Assembly (NCBI GenBank): GCA_001510575.1
Contig: LNGK01000006.1
Span: forward strand, 1,359,565-1,423,564
Source: Knoxdaviesia capensis
Taxonomy: Eukaryota; Ascomycota; Sordariomycetes; Microascales; Gondwanamycetaceae
DNA: 64,000 nt
Reading direction: 5' to 3'
Below, one piece after another: positions 46,801-59,081 of this stretch. Position 1 is the stretch's first letter. The number at the start of each line of letters is the position of its first letter. Made by a program: the position numbers and the translations under genes. The notes under the pieces were generated by a model. That model had not been told where the DNA came from, ran no database searches, and saw nothing but the letters and a program-made list of their open reading frames with translations.

Positions 46801-49800
46801 CGAAATGGAAATCCGAGCCTGATTTGAAAGCATGAGAGATGAGGGGCGGGGAATATAGCGTTATCGTCACCTTAGAATTACATCCATCGTGGATGGTCGC
46901 TGCGTTCTTCGTCGTGGGGGACGAGAAAGACGTGATAGATATGAGGAGACGAGATCTCGTCCGTCATATATCATTGGGCTCTCTCTGTTGAGTGTCTACA
47001 GTAGTCTCTACTCTCTCCTCTCTCCTCCCGTTATCACGTCCCCTCCAATCCGACCACCAACCTCTGCGGTTACATCCTCCCGTTCTGGCCTACTCCTCCC
47101 GACCCTCCGACACCCAAAACCTGGCCCCCAGAAGGACCCGATTCAACCACCACCATCCATCCCATCCTGTCTTTTCTCTTAAGGCATTGCAAATATCATA
47201 TGTAAGGGGAGGAAAGTCCCGAAATGCATGGTCTAATAACCATCATGCCCCCTGCGTTATTTCACCAGCACTCTACTGTACAGTCTTAACTTCACAGGCC
47301 TAGGTACTCACTCACTCTTATGAACAACACATATCTGCCAGCCACTGGAAACCTCCTCTTTCTATAACAATAACGCTTGCTTGCCTTGCATTACATGCCA
47401 AGCCCAGCCTGTTCTTGAGAGGGACAAAACCGCCGTCTCCAAAAAGGCTTGCCCAAAGACTTTGAGACGTAGCCGCTTCAGGCGCCCGGTCTCGTTAATG
47501 CACACCAAACATCCAACCTTCGTAACCCCGTCTCAGTCTGGCTCTGTCCTCTGCGTGCCCAACATCTCTTCAGCTGAAGAGCGGAGAGACCACAATCACA
47601 TTTTCAGCAGAGACCAACCAGCGGAGAAAAAAAAAGTCTCCACCGCCGATAGAGATAGAGGGAGAAGAAGAAAGAAAAGCATCTTCTCTTCTTTTTTCCC
47701 TGTTTTCGCCTCCCCTCTTTAAATTGAAGAAAAGAGGGGGGGAAGAAGCCTTGCGCTGAGCGGCCCGCTGTAACTTTTTTGTCCTTTTGTCCCCCTCCAT
47801 GTTTCGCCTGTGTGGCGGCCCCGGGAAGTCAGCACGACACGACCGGACCTAGCAAGCGGAGAACAGGCACTGTCTGTCTGTTATTTACGCCTGACTGACC
47901 AAGCTGAAGGTCCGTATACAACTCAAGCTGCGCTTTCGTGTGTGGAGATATGCCGACCCAGCGTGGATGGACCAAGACAAGATGACACCGTAAGAGGTCG
48001 ATCCCTCTGACTCTTGTGCCTCCCCCCCCACAAGACGAAAAATACAAAGATTAAGCCTGATGTAACTCCCCGAGACATGCCCTTTTCTCACCTGGTCTAA
48101 AAACAATGGGCAAACTCAATAAAATTCTAAACATCCGGTCCTGAACGACAGCAAGGAAGAAAGTCGATCTTCCAGCAACTTGGACATCGCGGTGGAGCTC
48201 CAAACTTTCGATTCAACCCTAGTAATTTTATAACCCTACACGTGAACCCTAATATGTCGTAGTATCACCACCACCCGGTGGACAATTACGCCTGATCAGC
48301 TTGGGCTTATTCTGGTAGATTAGAAATAATCGTCGAGAAAACATGGGTGTTACATTATATGTCACATATTAGCAAAACCGCTCGACTCTCATATCCCCGT
48401 GTCGTTCGAGACACCAAATGTGCAGCGCTTCACACTTAAGACTTCACATTGAGACTTCACACACTCTCAGCAGGAAGGAAGTGCGTTAGACCACACGGGA
48501 TGGATATAGGCACGACAAAAAAGCACTTGACTGTGAACCTATCTATGTAAGTTCTACACTAAGCCTACAAGAAGTTCTGGTGACAGCTCATTGTGTATTC
48601 CCCAGCCAGGATAGCTCCATCAAGCCCACATCAACATGCCCTGTTAAATTCTCGCCGTTGGTATGATCTCAGGAGTAGATGGCTGGAGATTTATTGAAGT
48701 CCAGATCGGTGTGCCTCATATCTAACATATCATATAAACCTCGATCCCCGTTCAGTCGTGCTCCCGGACGGCCTAGTCACTATAACTCAAGTGCAGAGTC
48801 ACAGTTTGGCAACAAATCCTGAAAAGCTGCATCGGACCAAGAACGCTGACTTGGGTAGACAATAGCCCAGGCCCATCTGCAAAAGAATATCGAAGAAAAA
48901 GAAACTTCCCGGAAGCCAGTTTACTCAGTGCCACCCCCAAGCCTCAGCAGCATCGGCTCGGCACGGCACGCCACCCGTGCCAGGGCCTGGAAGGGCCATC
49001 ATTGAGAGGAAAGCCGCTGCCGCAACCTAGAACCAACAATGCCGGAATAGGAGACCCGATTGTGCGTCAAGTCACCCGGCGGGTTGAGTAACGAGTCAAA
49101 AAATTGACAGCCATCCAGATACGCGAGGCCCGTTCGACTGACCGTGTGTCTGGGCGGTGCGGTATAAGCCTCGTCCCCTTGACTGCCCGCCCGCCCTCCA
49201 CCCCCACTCTTAGTGAACCACGCAAGGCTTTTTCGGCGGGATCCCCACCCACGGCAAGGAATTTCTACCCCTGGCAGACGAACCATGGGTCTGGCGTTGG
49301 CTATCTGCACAGAACTTCTTTGGAGAAGAAAAAAAAGAGGTTGATCTCGGTTGGACCAGGTGGACGGGCCTCAACTCTCAAGTGGCCGGTGCCAGGCCAT
49401 GGGATCTTTCCTAGTGTTGGGCAAAGACGATCTGCGGAACGAATTGCAATAGATCGATGGGTGCATGGAGAAGAGAGGACTATTCTAGCCCGATTGCACG
49501 TCTAGTCTGTCCGAAGACGCAGTTTCAAGTACAACTGCCGGATCGCGAGAATGAAAATATCGCCGCTCCGATCAACAGAGGAACAAAATAGTACTGCCCA
49601 GGGGGCTGACCCAGACGGCAGCCAGTCTTCATGGAGCAAGTCACCCGCTTCAAGCCTTGCTTTTTTTCTATGCAGAGGCGGGCCAAGCACTCATGCACAC
49701 CATGTCGGCTAAAATTTCTTGTACGTCCATCAACTTTTTCCTTCCAGATTTTGTAAAAAAATATTGGCGCTTAAACTAAGATGATCGGTTCGCCAGAAAT

Positions 49801-50255
49801 CTTGCCAAACTTGGCGCTTAATCGTCAAGCAACGAGGGGTTAATCGCCCTTTTCTCAAGTCGAAAATGATAAAATCGGTAACGTCAGCGGTAAATCCCAT
49901 CGTCCGGGTTGGCTGCTCCCGATTTTCACGGCCGGGATCATGATCCTTCACCTGTCCGAATTTTCGGCGGCTATTTGACTGGACGGCAGATTTTTCAGAC
50001 GCGTGCAACCAGCGCACATATCATTGGCTCAGGCATCAAGAATGGAGAATGGATGGAAGAGGGGGGGAAATAAAGACATTATTGGTATTATAGTGGTGGT
50101 TGCAGGAGTAGTACTATGGAAGGTCCATCGAACGTCGTTCGTCTCGTGTCGCCCAGTGACTCCGAGATATCATGAGAAATAAGAATATACATGCATCCAG
50201 GAAATGCTGCTCGTTGACGTAACAGTTTGAGAAACACAAAAAAGCCAAAGACAGA

Positions 50256-51779
50256 TCAGTCCCCGCTGATCTTTGCGTGCCGGAAGTACTTCATGCCCAC
50301 CCAGGCAATCAACACCCACACCCAGGCCATTATTCCGGTCAGAATCATCAGCACGGGATAGTACCCGACAATCGGAAGAGTGGGATCATCCTCGAGCTCG
50401 GGTGGTGCGTATGGCGTGGTTCCGACGTCCCACGCCCAGCTCCACACGCCCAGACACGAGCCCATGCCGACCACGAACACAAACCATGTCACCATCAGGA
50501 TGATCCAGCCCCACCACTCGGTCTCCGAGTAGTCCCAGCCGATGTCTGGGGATGCCACCGGAGAGTTGGAGAGGCTAACGCCGGTGTATGATAGCGGCGA
50601 CTTTTGGTACTGATGGGCGGCTTGAACCTTGACCTGCAGGTTTTTCTTCAGCCGTGGGAGGATGGTTGACGAGGATGAGGACGAGGGAGCCATCGGTTTT
50701 AAGGATGACACCGATGCAGAGATGGGCGATTTCTTTCCCGATAAGGTACTGACTGCACCCCTCAACGCTAGCTGTGCGGATATCGGCTTGGGTTTCTGCA
50801 CCGCTGGCGCAGAGTGCTGTGCTGTTGCAGGAAACGAGGGAGGGGGGAGGCGGCTATTTTGACGAGCACGTCCAACAATGCTTCCGGCTTCTGTAGGCTT
50901 TCTATCCTGGTGTGGTTGGGTATGGGGCATGAACTGTTGGCGCCCAATTGAAGGCATTGGTCTCCCTGCCATGTGCATTGCGTCGTCGTCACTGGCCATG
51001 CCAGTGGTGGTAGATGTGGATGATGTTGAGACAGTGGTGGTTGTGGTGGTGGTTGTACTGGATTTATATGAAACAGCGACAGATTTCTTGTCTCTGCCTG
51101 CAGAGGATGGGGAGGTCGAGGCTGAGAAGCTTGTCACGGTAGCATCGACAACGGTATTGGAGCCAAAGTCGATGTTATCCGGGAGGCTGTCCTCCAGGGT
51201 CGGCCAGGGGGTCATGCCCGAGGACGGAGACGCATCGTCGAGACTTGAACGACCCTCTCCGGCACTAGCAACGGCGGCATCGGCGTTACGTCCGTTTCGG
51301 GCAGCCGCGGCATGTGAGGCCCGTGACGGCGCCACCTTGGCCACGGAGAGCGAGCCGCGGGAACCCAGCTGGCTTGGGGGAGGTGGAATGTCGATAGTTA
51401 GGGCAGCGGCCTTCGCTTCGCGCTTCTCGCGCTGGGCGCCACGGCTGAGCAGAGCAACCTTCCGCAACGAACCCCGTCGGGCGCGGGTTTTCAGCTGGCT
51501 GGAGGGCGGTTTCTGCTGTGATTGTCGGTACTGCTGCGGCCTCGAGTGGGATGATATTGGAGAGCCTGTATGTGATATCAGCTGTATTGACGGGTGGTCA
51601 GAGCTGGCAGTCGAGCGAGAATCGGAGGGAGGGATGGTCGAGGCAGCGAGATCGGACGGCGACGACGACGAGGATCGAAGAAACGGGATGTGGAGGAGCA
51701 GGTTCGACGACGAAAAGGAGCGTGGAATCGGGGCAATGGGAGCTTCCGAAGCAGCAGCGGTAGAAGAGCTGGAAGCCAT
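50256..51779 (-). CDS. Membrane protein of unknown function with two C-terminal membrane segments
   Basis: I do not recognise the family. Single exon, 507 residues. Residues 1-410 are Ser/Thr/Pro-rich and probably disordered, with basic patches (LKTRARRGSLRKVALL near 100) and a poly-Thr run. From residue 412 an ordered part begins: DIGWDYSETEWWGW, a membrane segment at about 422-447 (IILMVTWFVFVVGMGSCLGV), a short acidic loop YAPPELEDDPTLP, a second segment at about 470-495, and a basic tail YFRHAKISGD. The Trp-rich ordered tail looks like a conserved domain and the long head like a cytosolic linker; both statements are inference. It is divergent from the Zrg17 gene, sharing a 1.5-kb upstream region. 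Confidence 0.8.
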   Translation of the reverse strand: MASSSSTAAASEAPIAPIPRSFSSSNLLLHIPFLRSSSSSPSDLAASTIPPSDSRSTASSDHPSIQLISHTGSPISSHSRPQQYRQSQQKPPSSQLKTRARRGSLRKVALLSRGAQREKREAKAAALTIDIPPPPSQLGSRGSLSVAKVAPSRASHAAAARNGRNADAAVASAGEGRSSLDDASPSSGMTPWPTLEDSLPDNIDFGSNTVVDATVTSFSASTSPSSAGRDKKSVAVSYKSSTTTTTTTTVSTSSTSTTTGMASDDDAMHMAGRPMPSIGRQQFMPHTQPHQDRKPTEAGSIVGRARQNSRLPPPSFPATAQHSAPAVQKPKPISAQLALRGAVSTLSGKKSPISASVSSLKPMAPSSSSSSTILPRLKKNLQVKVQAAHQYQKSPLSYTGVSLSNSPVASPDIGWDYSETEWWGWIILMVTWFVFVVGMGSCLGVWSWAWDVGTTPYAPPELEDDPTLPIVGYYPVLMILTGIMAWVWVLIAWVGMKYFRHAKISGD

Positions 51780-53248
51780 GGAAGCAGGAAAGACGGAAAA
51801 TGGCCCGGCAGATTATGCGGCGGGGATGGGATTAAAGTTTTGGCGCTATCGACGCTATGGAAGGGATGGGCTCAGACGTAAAAATCGGGCGGGACGAGAG
51901 TGAGTGAGTGAGAAGCAGCCCAGATTTGCGCGCAGTTGTTTATGTTTAAGCCAGCGATCGCGGCAACGGATGCAGAAATGTTTCAGAGACGATGTGTGGA
52001 GAGACGGGAGGAAAGGAAGAGGTGTGATAATGCGGTCTATTATTCATTCAGCATTCCAAGTCATGACGTCGGCGGAATAGGAGAGGAAACAACCGGGGGG
52101 AAAGAGAGACAGAGAGAGAAAGAGAGAGGGGGCGTCTAATCGGCGGTGCAAGGGAGACAGGGAAAGTGAGACACCCGGAATAAGCAGCGCGCAGGCTTTG
52201 GAAGGTGGAGTGATGGGGGGAAGATGCAGAAGTCAAGAAAAAAGACTTCGTCGTCGATCGAGAAACTCGTGAGAATCGAGAAGCGGCAGCAAACAGGAGG
52301 CTGGCCTGTGATTGGATGCAGCCGCTGACTAACAGAGACGCTGGCTATGGTGGCTTTCAGGGGCCTGCAGGGTCAGACTCAGCGAGTTACAGCAGGTTTT
52401 GCAGGGTCTGGACCCTGAAATTCCCACGTTTAGGGGACTTCAGCGCTAGAAGTGCTGGCTCCAGGGAGTCTCTCGCCCAAAACTTGCACGTGCAAAGTCA
52501 TCTGACAGCAAGCGCCCTGAAATTACGTCCCGTTTCCTCATTTTTACCCAATTCAATGACCGAACCGCGCCTGCGGTACTTCAAGTCACACGTAAAAGTA
52601 CACGAGACCACATGTACCTCGATTCCAACCCGCTACAGCAACCCCCCACAATCTCTCTAACTGGACTTTAGTCCCCTTTATTTTTTTTATTTTTTTTGTT
52701 TGGCCACTGGAAACTTGTTTAGTGTTATCACCAGCTTCAAGAAATGGCCTTTTTCTCTTCCCCCCACTAAACAACATTGAAACACAAACGCATTCCTCGC
52801 TGTCAGCGAATGTTCTTAAATCTCTCGGTTTTTTTCCCTTGAAGTTGTCGGTTTCTCTTACCAATTAGTTCAGTCCTTTATCAGTTGATTTATTTCATAC
52901 ATAAACGAAGACTCTCCCAATTGCTGCTCTGGACCTGGAGTCTCTCTGTTCTTCTTCTTTGCGATCATCAACAGTTCTCTCTAGCAACCAAACACCTCTC
53001 CGGTGATCGGCGGCTGGATTTCAAGCCTCATTTCGGGTGTGTGTATCTCGAGCGCTTTTTGATATTGGAGTCAATGTTCCAGATACACTCCTGTAGCTCT
53101 CTCCAATCTGCGCTCAAAGACTAATACTCTCCTATGATCCTGCCCTTTTAGCCTGTAAACACGAAAGGTGAACTCGGTGCCTATCATTCCACCCACGCAC
53201 ACACCGCATTGCTCAGGTCAACAGACTCTCGGTCTCCGCCGACCTTCA
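51780..53248. other. Divergent promoter region, membrane protein and Zrg17
   Basis: Shared upstream region of two divergent genes. No gene seen. T-rich and pyrimidine-rich stretches on the plus strand from 52660 to 53000 precede the Zrg17 start; a GA-rich stretch (52090-52130) lies on the other side. Confidence 0.55.
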
Positions 53249-53353
53249 ATGGCTGGTGTTCTGCCGGACTCCGCCCGGACCCCCCGAGACCCCCCGTCGC
53301 CCGACTTGCCTGATCTGCCCGAGTTTGAGATGTCCGACAGTGTTGTTATTGTG

Positions 53354-53387
<34 letters not shown>

Positions 53388-55377
53388 GCCACGACCACGA
53401 TCACTCGCATACCCACTCCGCCGACCACGACTACAGCCACAGCCGGTCTCAGTCTCTCTCCGCCGACACCGCGTCCGTGTCCGGTCGACTACGAAGCGTT
53501 AGCCCGAGAGCGCCGTCCCCGCTGTCGACGTCGGCTCCTAGCTTCTCACACCCAGACTTCCTCAGCCCCGAATACATGCGCCCGGCGGCCTCGAAGATGT
53601 CTGCCGCCTCCGCTAAACGAGACGCCGGAAGCGCTGGCGATGGTGCCGCCGACGCCGAGCCGGCCAACCCGTTCAATTTCGAGACTCAGGTCATTTCCAC
53701 GTCGCCTGTGAAGCCGGTACGTATGCTGTGTTGTTGTTTTTTTATATTGCCCTATAACGATGCGCAAATATCGGTCGCCGCATAAATACTACATATATCG
53801 CAATATATGAGCTTCCCAGTTCAGATGCTCTGTATATAGCATGTCGGCCGTGTTCCTTTTTTTGTGTGATGTGTCCTCAAAAGAAGAGTCTGGACTGTGC
53901 CGCCGGTGTGCCGTGCCACTTTATGTGGTTCTCTGGTCCCCTTCCTTCGGCGGCGCTGGTATCGGCGTATCAAGTCTGCCAGACACTCTTTGTTTTGCTT
54001 TTCAAAAGCAAATAAAATGTCATCAGATTTGGTTGTGTGATCTTCTACTTGAAAGCGCATCTATCTCTGCCTTCTCTCGGAAATCATTCCACCGGCATCA
54101 TGTCTTTCTCAACCGCCGTCGTACAAACGGCACATCAACAGATTCCCCAATCAAGAAGCAGCACCCACATGCTAACATACACCCAGTCCACCGTCGGCCA
54201 ACGTCGGGGCCATCGCTATAAGCACAGCAGCGTGTCCACTCAACACCAGATCTTCCTCGAGCCACCACCGCGGCCTCCGCCCGTGCTCCCAGCCTCGCTG
54301 CCGGTGCCGACGCTGCGCGAAGCCCGCGACTCCATGTCGCACGACCAGTGCATCCGGCTGTACTGGTGCATGTGCCACCTCGCCGTGGCCATGTTCGTGT
54401 TCTTCGAGTCGCACGGCTCGCTGGCGCTGATGGGCCTGTCGCACCTGGTGTTCTTCGACGCCGGCAGCGCCGCCGTGTGCGTGGTCGTCGACGTACTGGG
54501 CAACTTCGAGGTGTGGAAGCGCAGCAGCATCCGCCACCCGTTCGGCCTGCAGCGCGCCGAGGTGCTGGCCGGCTTCGCCATGTCGGTGTTCCTCATCTTC
54601 GGCGGCTTCGATCTGGTCTCGCACAACTTGAAGCACTTCCTCGAGTCGCTGGGCAGCCATGCGCCGCACCACTCGCACAACCACCATCACGGCGCCGCCG
54701 CCGCCGCTGCCGTCCACGCCCATACCGATGCCTCGGGTGCCTCCACTGACGACGACCACCACGTGGCCGAAGAGATCATGCGCGTGTCGGGCGGCGCTGT
54801 CGACTGGGCCAGCTTTGCCGCCATCGCCAGCACGCTGATCTCCGCCTACGGCCTGCACAACCACGCGCGCGTGTCGCGCATCATGCGCGTGTCGTACCTG
54901 GCCTCGATGCCGACCGTCATCTCCAACCCGTTCCACGTGCTCACGCTTCTCTTCTCTGCGCTGCTGCTCGTGCTGCCGCTGCTCTCGGTCACATACTTCG
55001 CGTGGATGGACCAGCTGATGTGCGCCGCGATCGCCGCCACCATGTTCGCCCTCGGCCTGCGGCTCGCCCTCGCCCAGGCCCGCATGCTTCTCTTGTCGTA
55101 CGGCGGGCCCAGTCCCGCTGTCGCCGCCGTGGTGCGCGAGATTGCGGCTGACCCCGCCGTCGCTAAGGTCGAGGACGCCCAGTTTTGGCAGGTGCACTAC
55201 GGGCTCGGCATGGCTAATCTGCGGCTGCGGGTGCCCAAGTTGACCGATGACGATGCCGTGTCGAGGCTACGTGCTCGGATGTCGTCGCTTGTGCAGTCGC
55301 GGCTTGGGGAGGGGTACGGAAACGGGGCCAGCTTGCGGTGGGAGGTGACCTTGCAGACCATGGTGGATGGTCTATGA
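53249..55377 (+). CDS. ZRG17: Zrg17-type zinc transporter subunit (cation diffusion facilitator)
   Basis: CDF-family membrane protein resembling yeast Zrg17, which pairs with Msc2 to supply zinc to the ER. Exons inferred at 53249-53716 and 54187-55377 (552 residues). The N-terminal 156 residues include a His/Asp-rich stretch (about 36-65) from CACGAC repeats, then NPFNFETQVISTSPVKP. Exon 2 starts STVGQRRGHRYKHSSVS, followed by membrane segments from about residue 217, the family signature HPFGLQRAEVLAGFAMSVFLIFGG (273 on), a second His-rich loop, and a cytosolic C-terminal domain. The usual HxxxD metal pair of membrane segment 2 is shifted (H242-L-V-F-F-D247), and segment 5 (SFAAIASTLISAYG) has no His or Asp. 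This loss is typical of the Zrg17/ZnT6 side of the heterodimer, so it is probably a modulatory, not a transporting, subunit. Exon 2 is very GC-rich. Confidence 0.9.
53354..53411 (+). repeat. (CACGAC)n coding repeat in Zrg17
   Basis: Five perfect hexamers and several diverged ones code for the His-Asp stretch. The reading frame is kept, and the likely role is zinc buffering. Confidence 0.85.
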
Positions 55378-56103
55378 TTTGGCGTTTCGTTAGGAGAGGA
55401 GAGTTTCTTTTGAGCCAATTGGTGCAGGACTCTCTGGAGTTATCTTTTTTTCACAGTTCTCTTACCTATTCTTAGCTTGGTACAGATGCATTTTGGATAC
55501 ATAAGTAAAATACTTTACGTTCTTAAAACACTTTTTATACAGACAGTATGCCATCCTCTTTTCTCTGCACGGAACGGAATATCAAAGCAACATAAAAATC
55601 TATATATATAATATCTCGAATAGCTCATTGCAATCACACTATGGAGCGGAGGTGGTAGGTTGGGTATCGATTTCTGTACAGGAGTGGGGAGAAGAAACAA
55701 GATAAATAGGGACAGAGGCAGTTGACTTTAATGCCTCGATGTTGATATGTATGTCAGAAAGAGTGAACAGAAGAAAAAAGAGAACAGAACGGAAGACACC
55801 CTCGAAAACATATCCCCCAACAGCTGGCGGAAACTAGATAATTGTTTCAACCCCGATGAAATAATACAAACAGAAAACAACTCCGGAAACGCCAGCCCCA
55901 ACTAGAAGAAGAGAACAAGGGAAGAAAACAGCGATAGGGAGAGTGAGGGGCAAGGAAGACAGAAGAGAGAGGAGGGGGGGGGGGGGGGAGAGACTGTGTA
56001 GCCAAAAAAAGAAACCGCAAAATAAGAACATTCCTCGTAAAAAGAAAAGAAGACAAGAATGACATGGCGTGAGAACTGAAGGGAGAGAACACAGATCAGC
56101 AGA
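55378..56103. other. Convergent intergenic region, Zrg17 and Mgm1
   Basis: Shared 3' flank, about 0.7 kb. It contains an AT-rich stretch (about 55580-55625) and a poly-G run (55977-55989). No gene seen. Confidence 0.6.
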
Positions 56104-59081
56104 CTAGAACAATCCCCATCGTCCGCGCTCCCTCTCGCCATCTCTCCGGCCAGATCCGGCCCCACCCCGGCCTCCAGGGCCGCGATCCGTCCGATCACTA
56201 CCACGGCCCTCAAGCTGCTTGAGGCTCTCAATCTTGCCGAGGACAAGCTCCAGGAGCTCCTTGCGGCGGATGACGTCAAGGTGGCGGCGGATCTTGGGGT
56301 CCTCCTTGGCAAACCGCTCGACTTCCTCATCCGACAGGTGGCGGCCCAGTCGCAGATCTAGCTCGCGCGGGAAGTTGTAGTAGAACTCGGACAGGAGCTC
56401 GACGTTGAGGAACAGCACGGCGGTCGACGCAAGCTTAGTAGCCACCGTGTCCAGGAAGATCTCCGGGCAGTAGTACTTGTTCTTCATGTTTGCGCATTGC
56501 TTCGACTTGACGGCCAGGAGGCGCATCTTGATGATGTCGGCGCGGTCCCGGAGGAACACGGCTTCACGGGCTGGAGAGAATGGTCATTAGGGTTAGCAGG
56601 GTTCCCAACATCGTCAAAAGGAGAAAAGAAACAACGAACCTTTGGCAAGCAATGCCGCACTAAATCCTCCCGCGCCACTCCGGCCATCGCCCTCAACCAC
56701 AATATCTCCCCGGCGAGCACGATCAACATATGCCATGACCTCATTCATCTTGCGCCGGCCACCGACCGACGCCTCAAGCTGTTTGAGCGCGCCCTCGCAG
56801 TCACCGAGCTCCTTCTTCAGCACGCCAGCAGCGTGGTCACGACCCTGGGTCCACTCGCGCTCCTCAATGTCAATTTCAAACTTGAAGGGCTTGATGCAGT
56901 TCTCCACCTGGTCGCTAGTGCTGTAGAAGCGCTCGTTCAGGATGGTTGACGCAGCTTCGTTGATGGCCTGGCGCGCAAACGGGTGGTTGACAAAAGTTGA
57001 CGCTCCAATCAGCTGGTCGATGCGAGCCTGGATGCTCTGAGCAACCACTGTGGTAGCCAAGCGGCCAATGCCGAGTTTCGTGAGAGACGACACCGACGCG
57101 TCTAACTGGCGGTGCCAGTACAGCGAGTCGGCATCAGCCTTGGGCAGGTCGGCAATGTTGTCGGGTTCGGGCCGAGCCGGGGCCAGGTCCGGAATGGGCT
57201 TGTTCCAGTAGCGGGCAGCCAACAGATCGAGCACCTTTTGATCAAGTTCGTTCTTCAGGAGGTTGAGCATCTGTGGGCGACCGAACTCGTCGGTGAACTG
57301 CTTGAAGGAGTGCTTGAACGAATCAAGACTCTCGGCCAGGTAAGATTCGGCCGATAGCGGTCTATCGTTGTACTGCACCTTGAACTCGTAGGTGGCCTCT
57401 TCAAGTTCCTGGCGAATAGCATCGCTGGTGGTTGACAGGCTAGCCGACATGGTCTGCTCCAACACGGACATCAGCTTCTTCCGGAGAATCACGGTTCCAA
57501 CGCTGTTGCCGGAGTCAGGGCCAAACTCGAGAGGGTGGGCGGAGAAGAAGTTGGACTCGTTCTTGGTGATGGCGGCCATCAGGTTCACGGGGCCCTTCTT
57601 GAAGAGACCCATCGACTGGGGAGCCTTGGAAACCACGCCTACATAGCCCAGGCGGAGGGGGTACTGCTTGTCGTCGAGAATGGCAGCGCCGCGCGAGGCA
57701 TCGACGAGATCCATCTTGGTGACAACGCCAATGGTACGCTCACCGCGCGGATCGACTCTACGGCTGGCGCGAAGGGCAGTGGAATTGGCCAAATCAACGT
57801 CGGCGGCGGAGATGGCCAGAATAACGTTCGGGGCCTGGATGTACTTGTCGCACAGTTCGGTGATCTTCTGCTTGAGCTCGAGTGGTTGGTTGTGGCCGAC
57901 AACCTGGATGTACCCAGGAAGATCGATCAACGACAGATCGGGGACGTTGGGGGAGTAGATGGTCAGGTGGATGGGGTCATCGGAAACGCATTCGGCATCA
58001 GGCACGGCAAGGTTGAGTTCGGTAAGAGTGCGCTGGATGGAGGAGAAGTCGGTGACACGGCGGAGGCCGAGATCGGGGAATTCGCCATACTCGGCATCGG
58101 ACTCGGGGGTGTTGACGAGGGTGAGCTCAATGGGGCGGCGGGTAACCATGTTAGAGCCCTTGGGGAGGAACTCGTGACCAACAATGGCTTCGAGAACAGA
58201 ACTCTTGCCGGACGACTGCGAGCCGATGACGACGATCGAGGGAAGGGTAAGGACGCTAGACTGGCCGACCTTTTGCAGGATGTTCCGGATCTCGATCATC
58301 TTCTTGGTCAGGACCATCATCTGGTCGTCTCGGGCAATGGAGTCGGCGGATTCATCGGCGTCTTCGCCATCGCCGGCATACAGAGTCGAGCCGGCGGCGG
58401 CGGCAGCGGCGGCGGCAGGTACAGCACGGCTTTGTTTGGGCTCTTTGCCGTCGCCGCCTCCCTCAGAACCATCGCCGCCGGTCCCGATGGATTCTTGGAT
58501 TCGGAGGAGTTGCTGGGCCCAGTCGGGCAGTCGTTCCTTGGTGTTTATCCAGCCCTGGCGAGTCTGGCTGGCCACATCTGTGACTCCGTTAAAGAGCGTA
58601 TTCGCGGTTTCGGTGCCCCAGTCGAAAGTGGATGAGAAGAGTTCCTTCGCGTACGTGCTTGCCTCTGTGGAAAAGTTAGTACTGCTGATAAGACACTACG
58701 CGATATACCGGGCTTCCACGATGGATATATAAACAGAGGGAGGCAGCCCGAAGGAATGGCATGGAAGAACTCACGGTTGGCTTGGTACTGCACCCAGGCA
58801 AACGCGCCGATAGCCAGACCTCCGAGCATGGCGGGGACCCGAGCAAACTTCAGCACCAGCCGCGGGATGAGACGGGCAAACGAAGCATTCCGCACGATAA
58901 CGGCATTGTGGAAGGAGTTTCCGGGATACCATAAGCGGCGACGGGTAGCGCGGACAGAGGCATCGGCTCGGAGAAGGCCGGACGACGGAATGCGGTGGTG
59001 GACGTGAAGCTGCCGCTCGCCGGTGATAGCGGCGCGGCGCACGAACGGCAGGCGAGCCTGAGATACCAGGCGGCCGCTCAT
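56104..59081 (-). CDS. MGM1: Mitochondrial dynamin-like GTPase Mgm1
   Basis: OPA1/Msp1-type dynamin that drives inner-membrane fusion and cristae shape. Exons on the minus strand: 59081-58775, 58664-56640 and 56570-56104 (932 residues). Intron 1 has a TACTAAC branch point; intron 2 is only 69 bases with a GTTCGT donor. Residues 1-75 are Arg-rich and lack acidic stretches, as in a mitochondrial presequence. A membrane anchor follows at about 82-98, then an Ala-rich linker where the rhomboid protease would make the short form. GTPase motifs are intact: GSQSSGKSS (250-258, with K256), DLPG (350-353) and TKMD (418-421). Middle and GTPase-effector regions follow. The end is Arg/Gly-rich (residues about 900-932), an addition I do not associate with the yeast protein. 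It is divergent from Dug3. Confidence 0.95.

Larger units (their letters stand above)
42242..50255. other. 8-kb gene-free interval between samB and the membrane-protein gene
   Basis: No supportable gene on either strand. The left 1.5 kb is purine-rich on the plus strand and is probably the samB promoter. GA microsatellites occur at 43011-43070 and 44849-44870, a CA/CT repeat at 45479-45506. A hairpin-bearing GC-rich island lies at 43730-44040. An ACTGTACAGT palindrome occurs at 47275-47284. The rest is unremarkable sequence without coding bias. Confidence 0.6.

Noticed and set aside
50878..51903. 341-codon plus-strand frame over the membrane-protein gene
   Set aside because: Antisense shadow that runs through the gene start without any recognisable domain; the minus frame has an ATG start and clear membrane segments.
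57535..58635. 366-codon plus-strand frame over Mgm1
   Set aside because: Antisense shadow; the minus strand has intact GTPase motifs.
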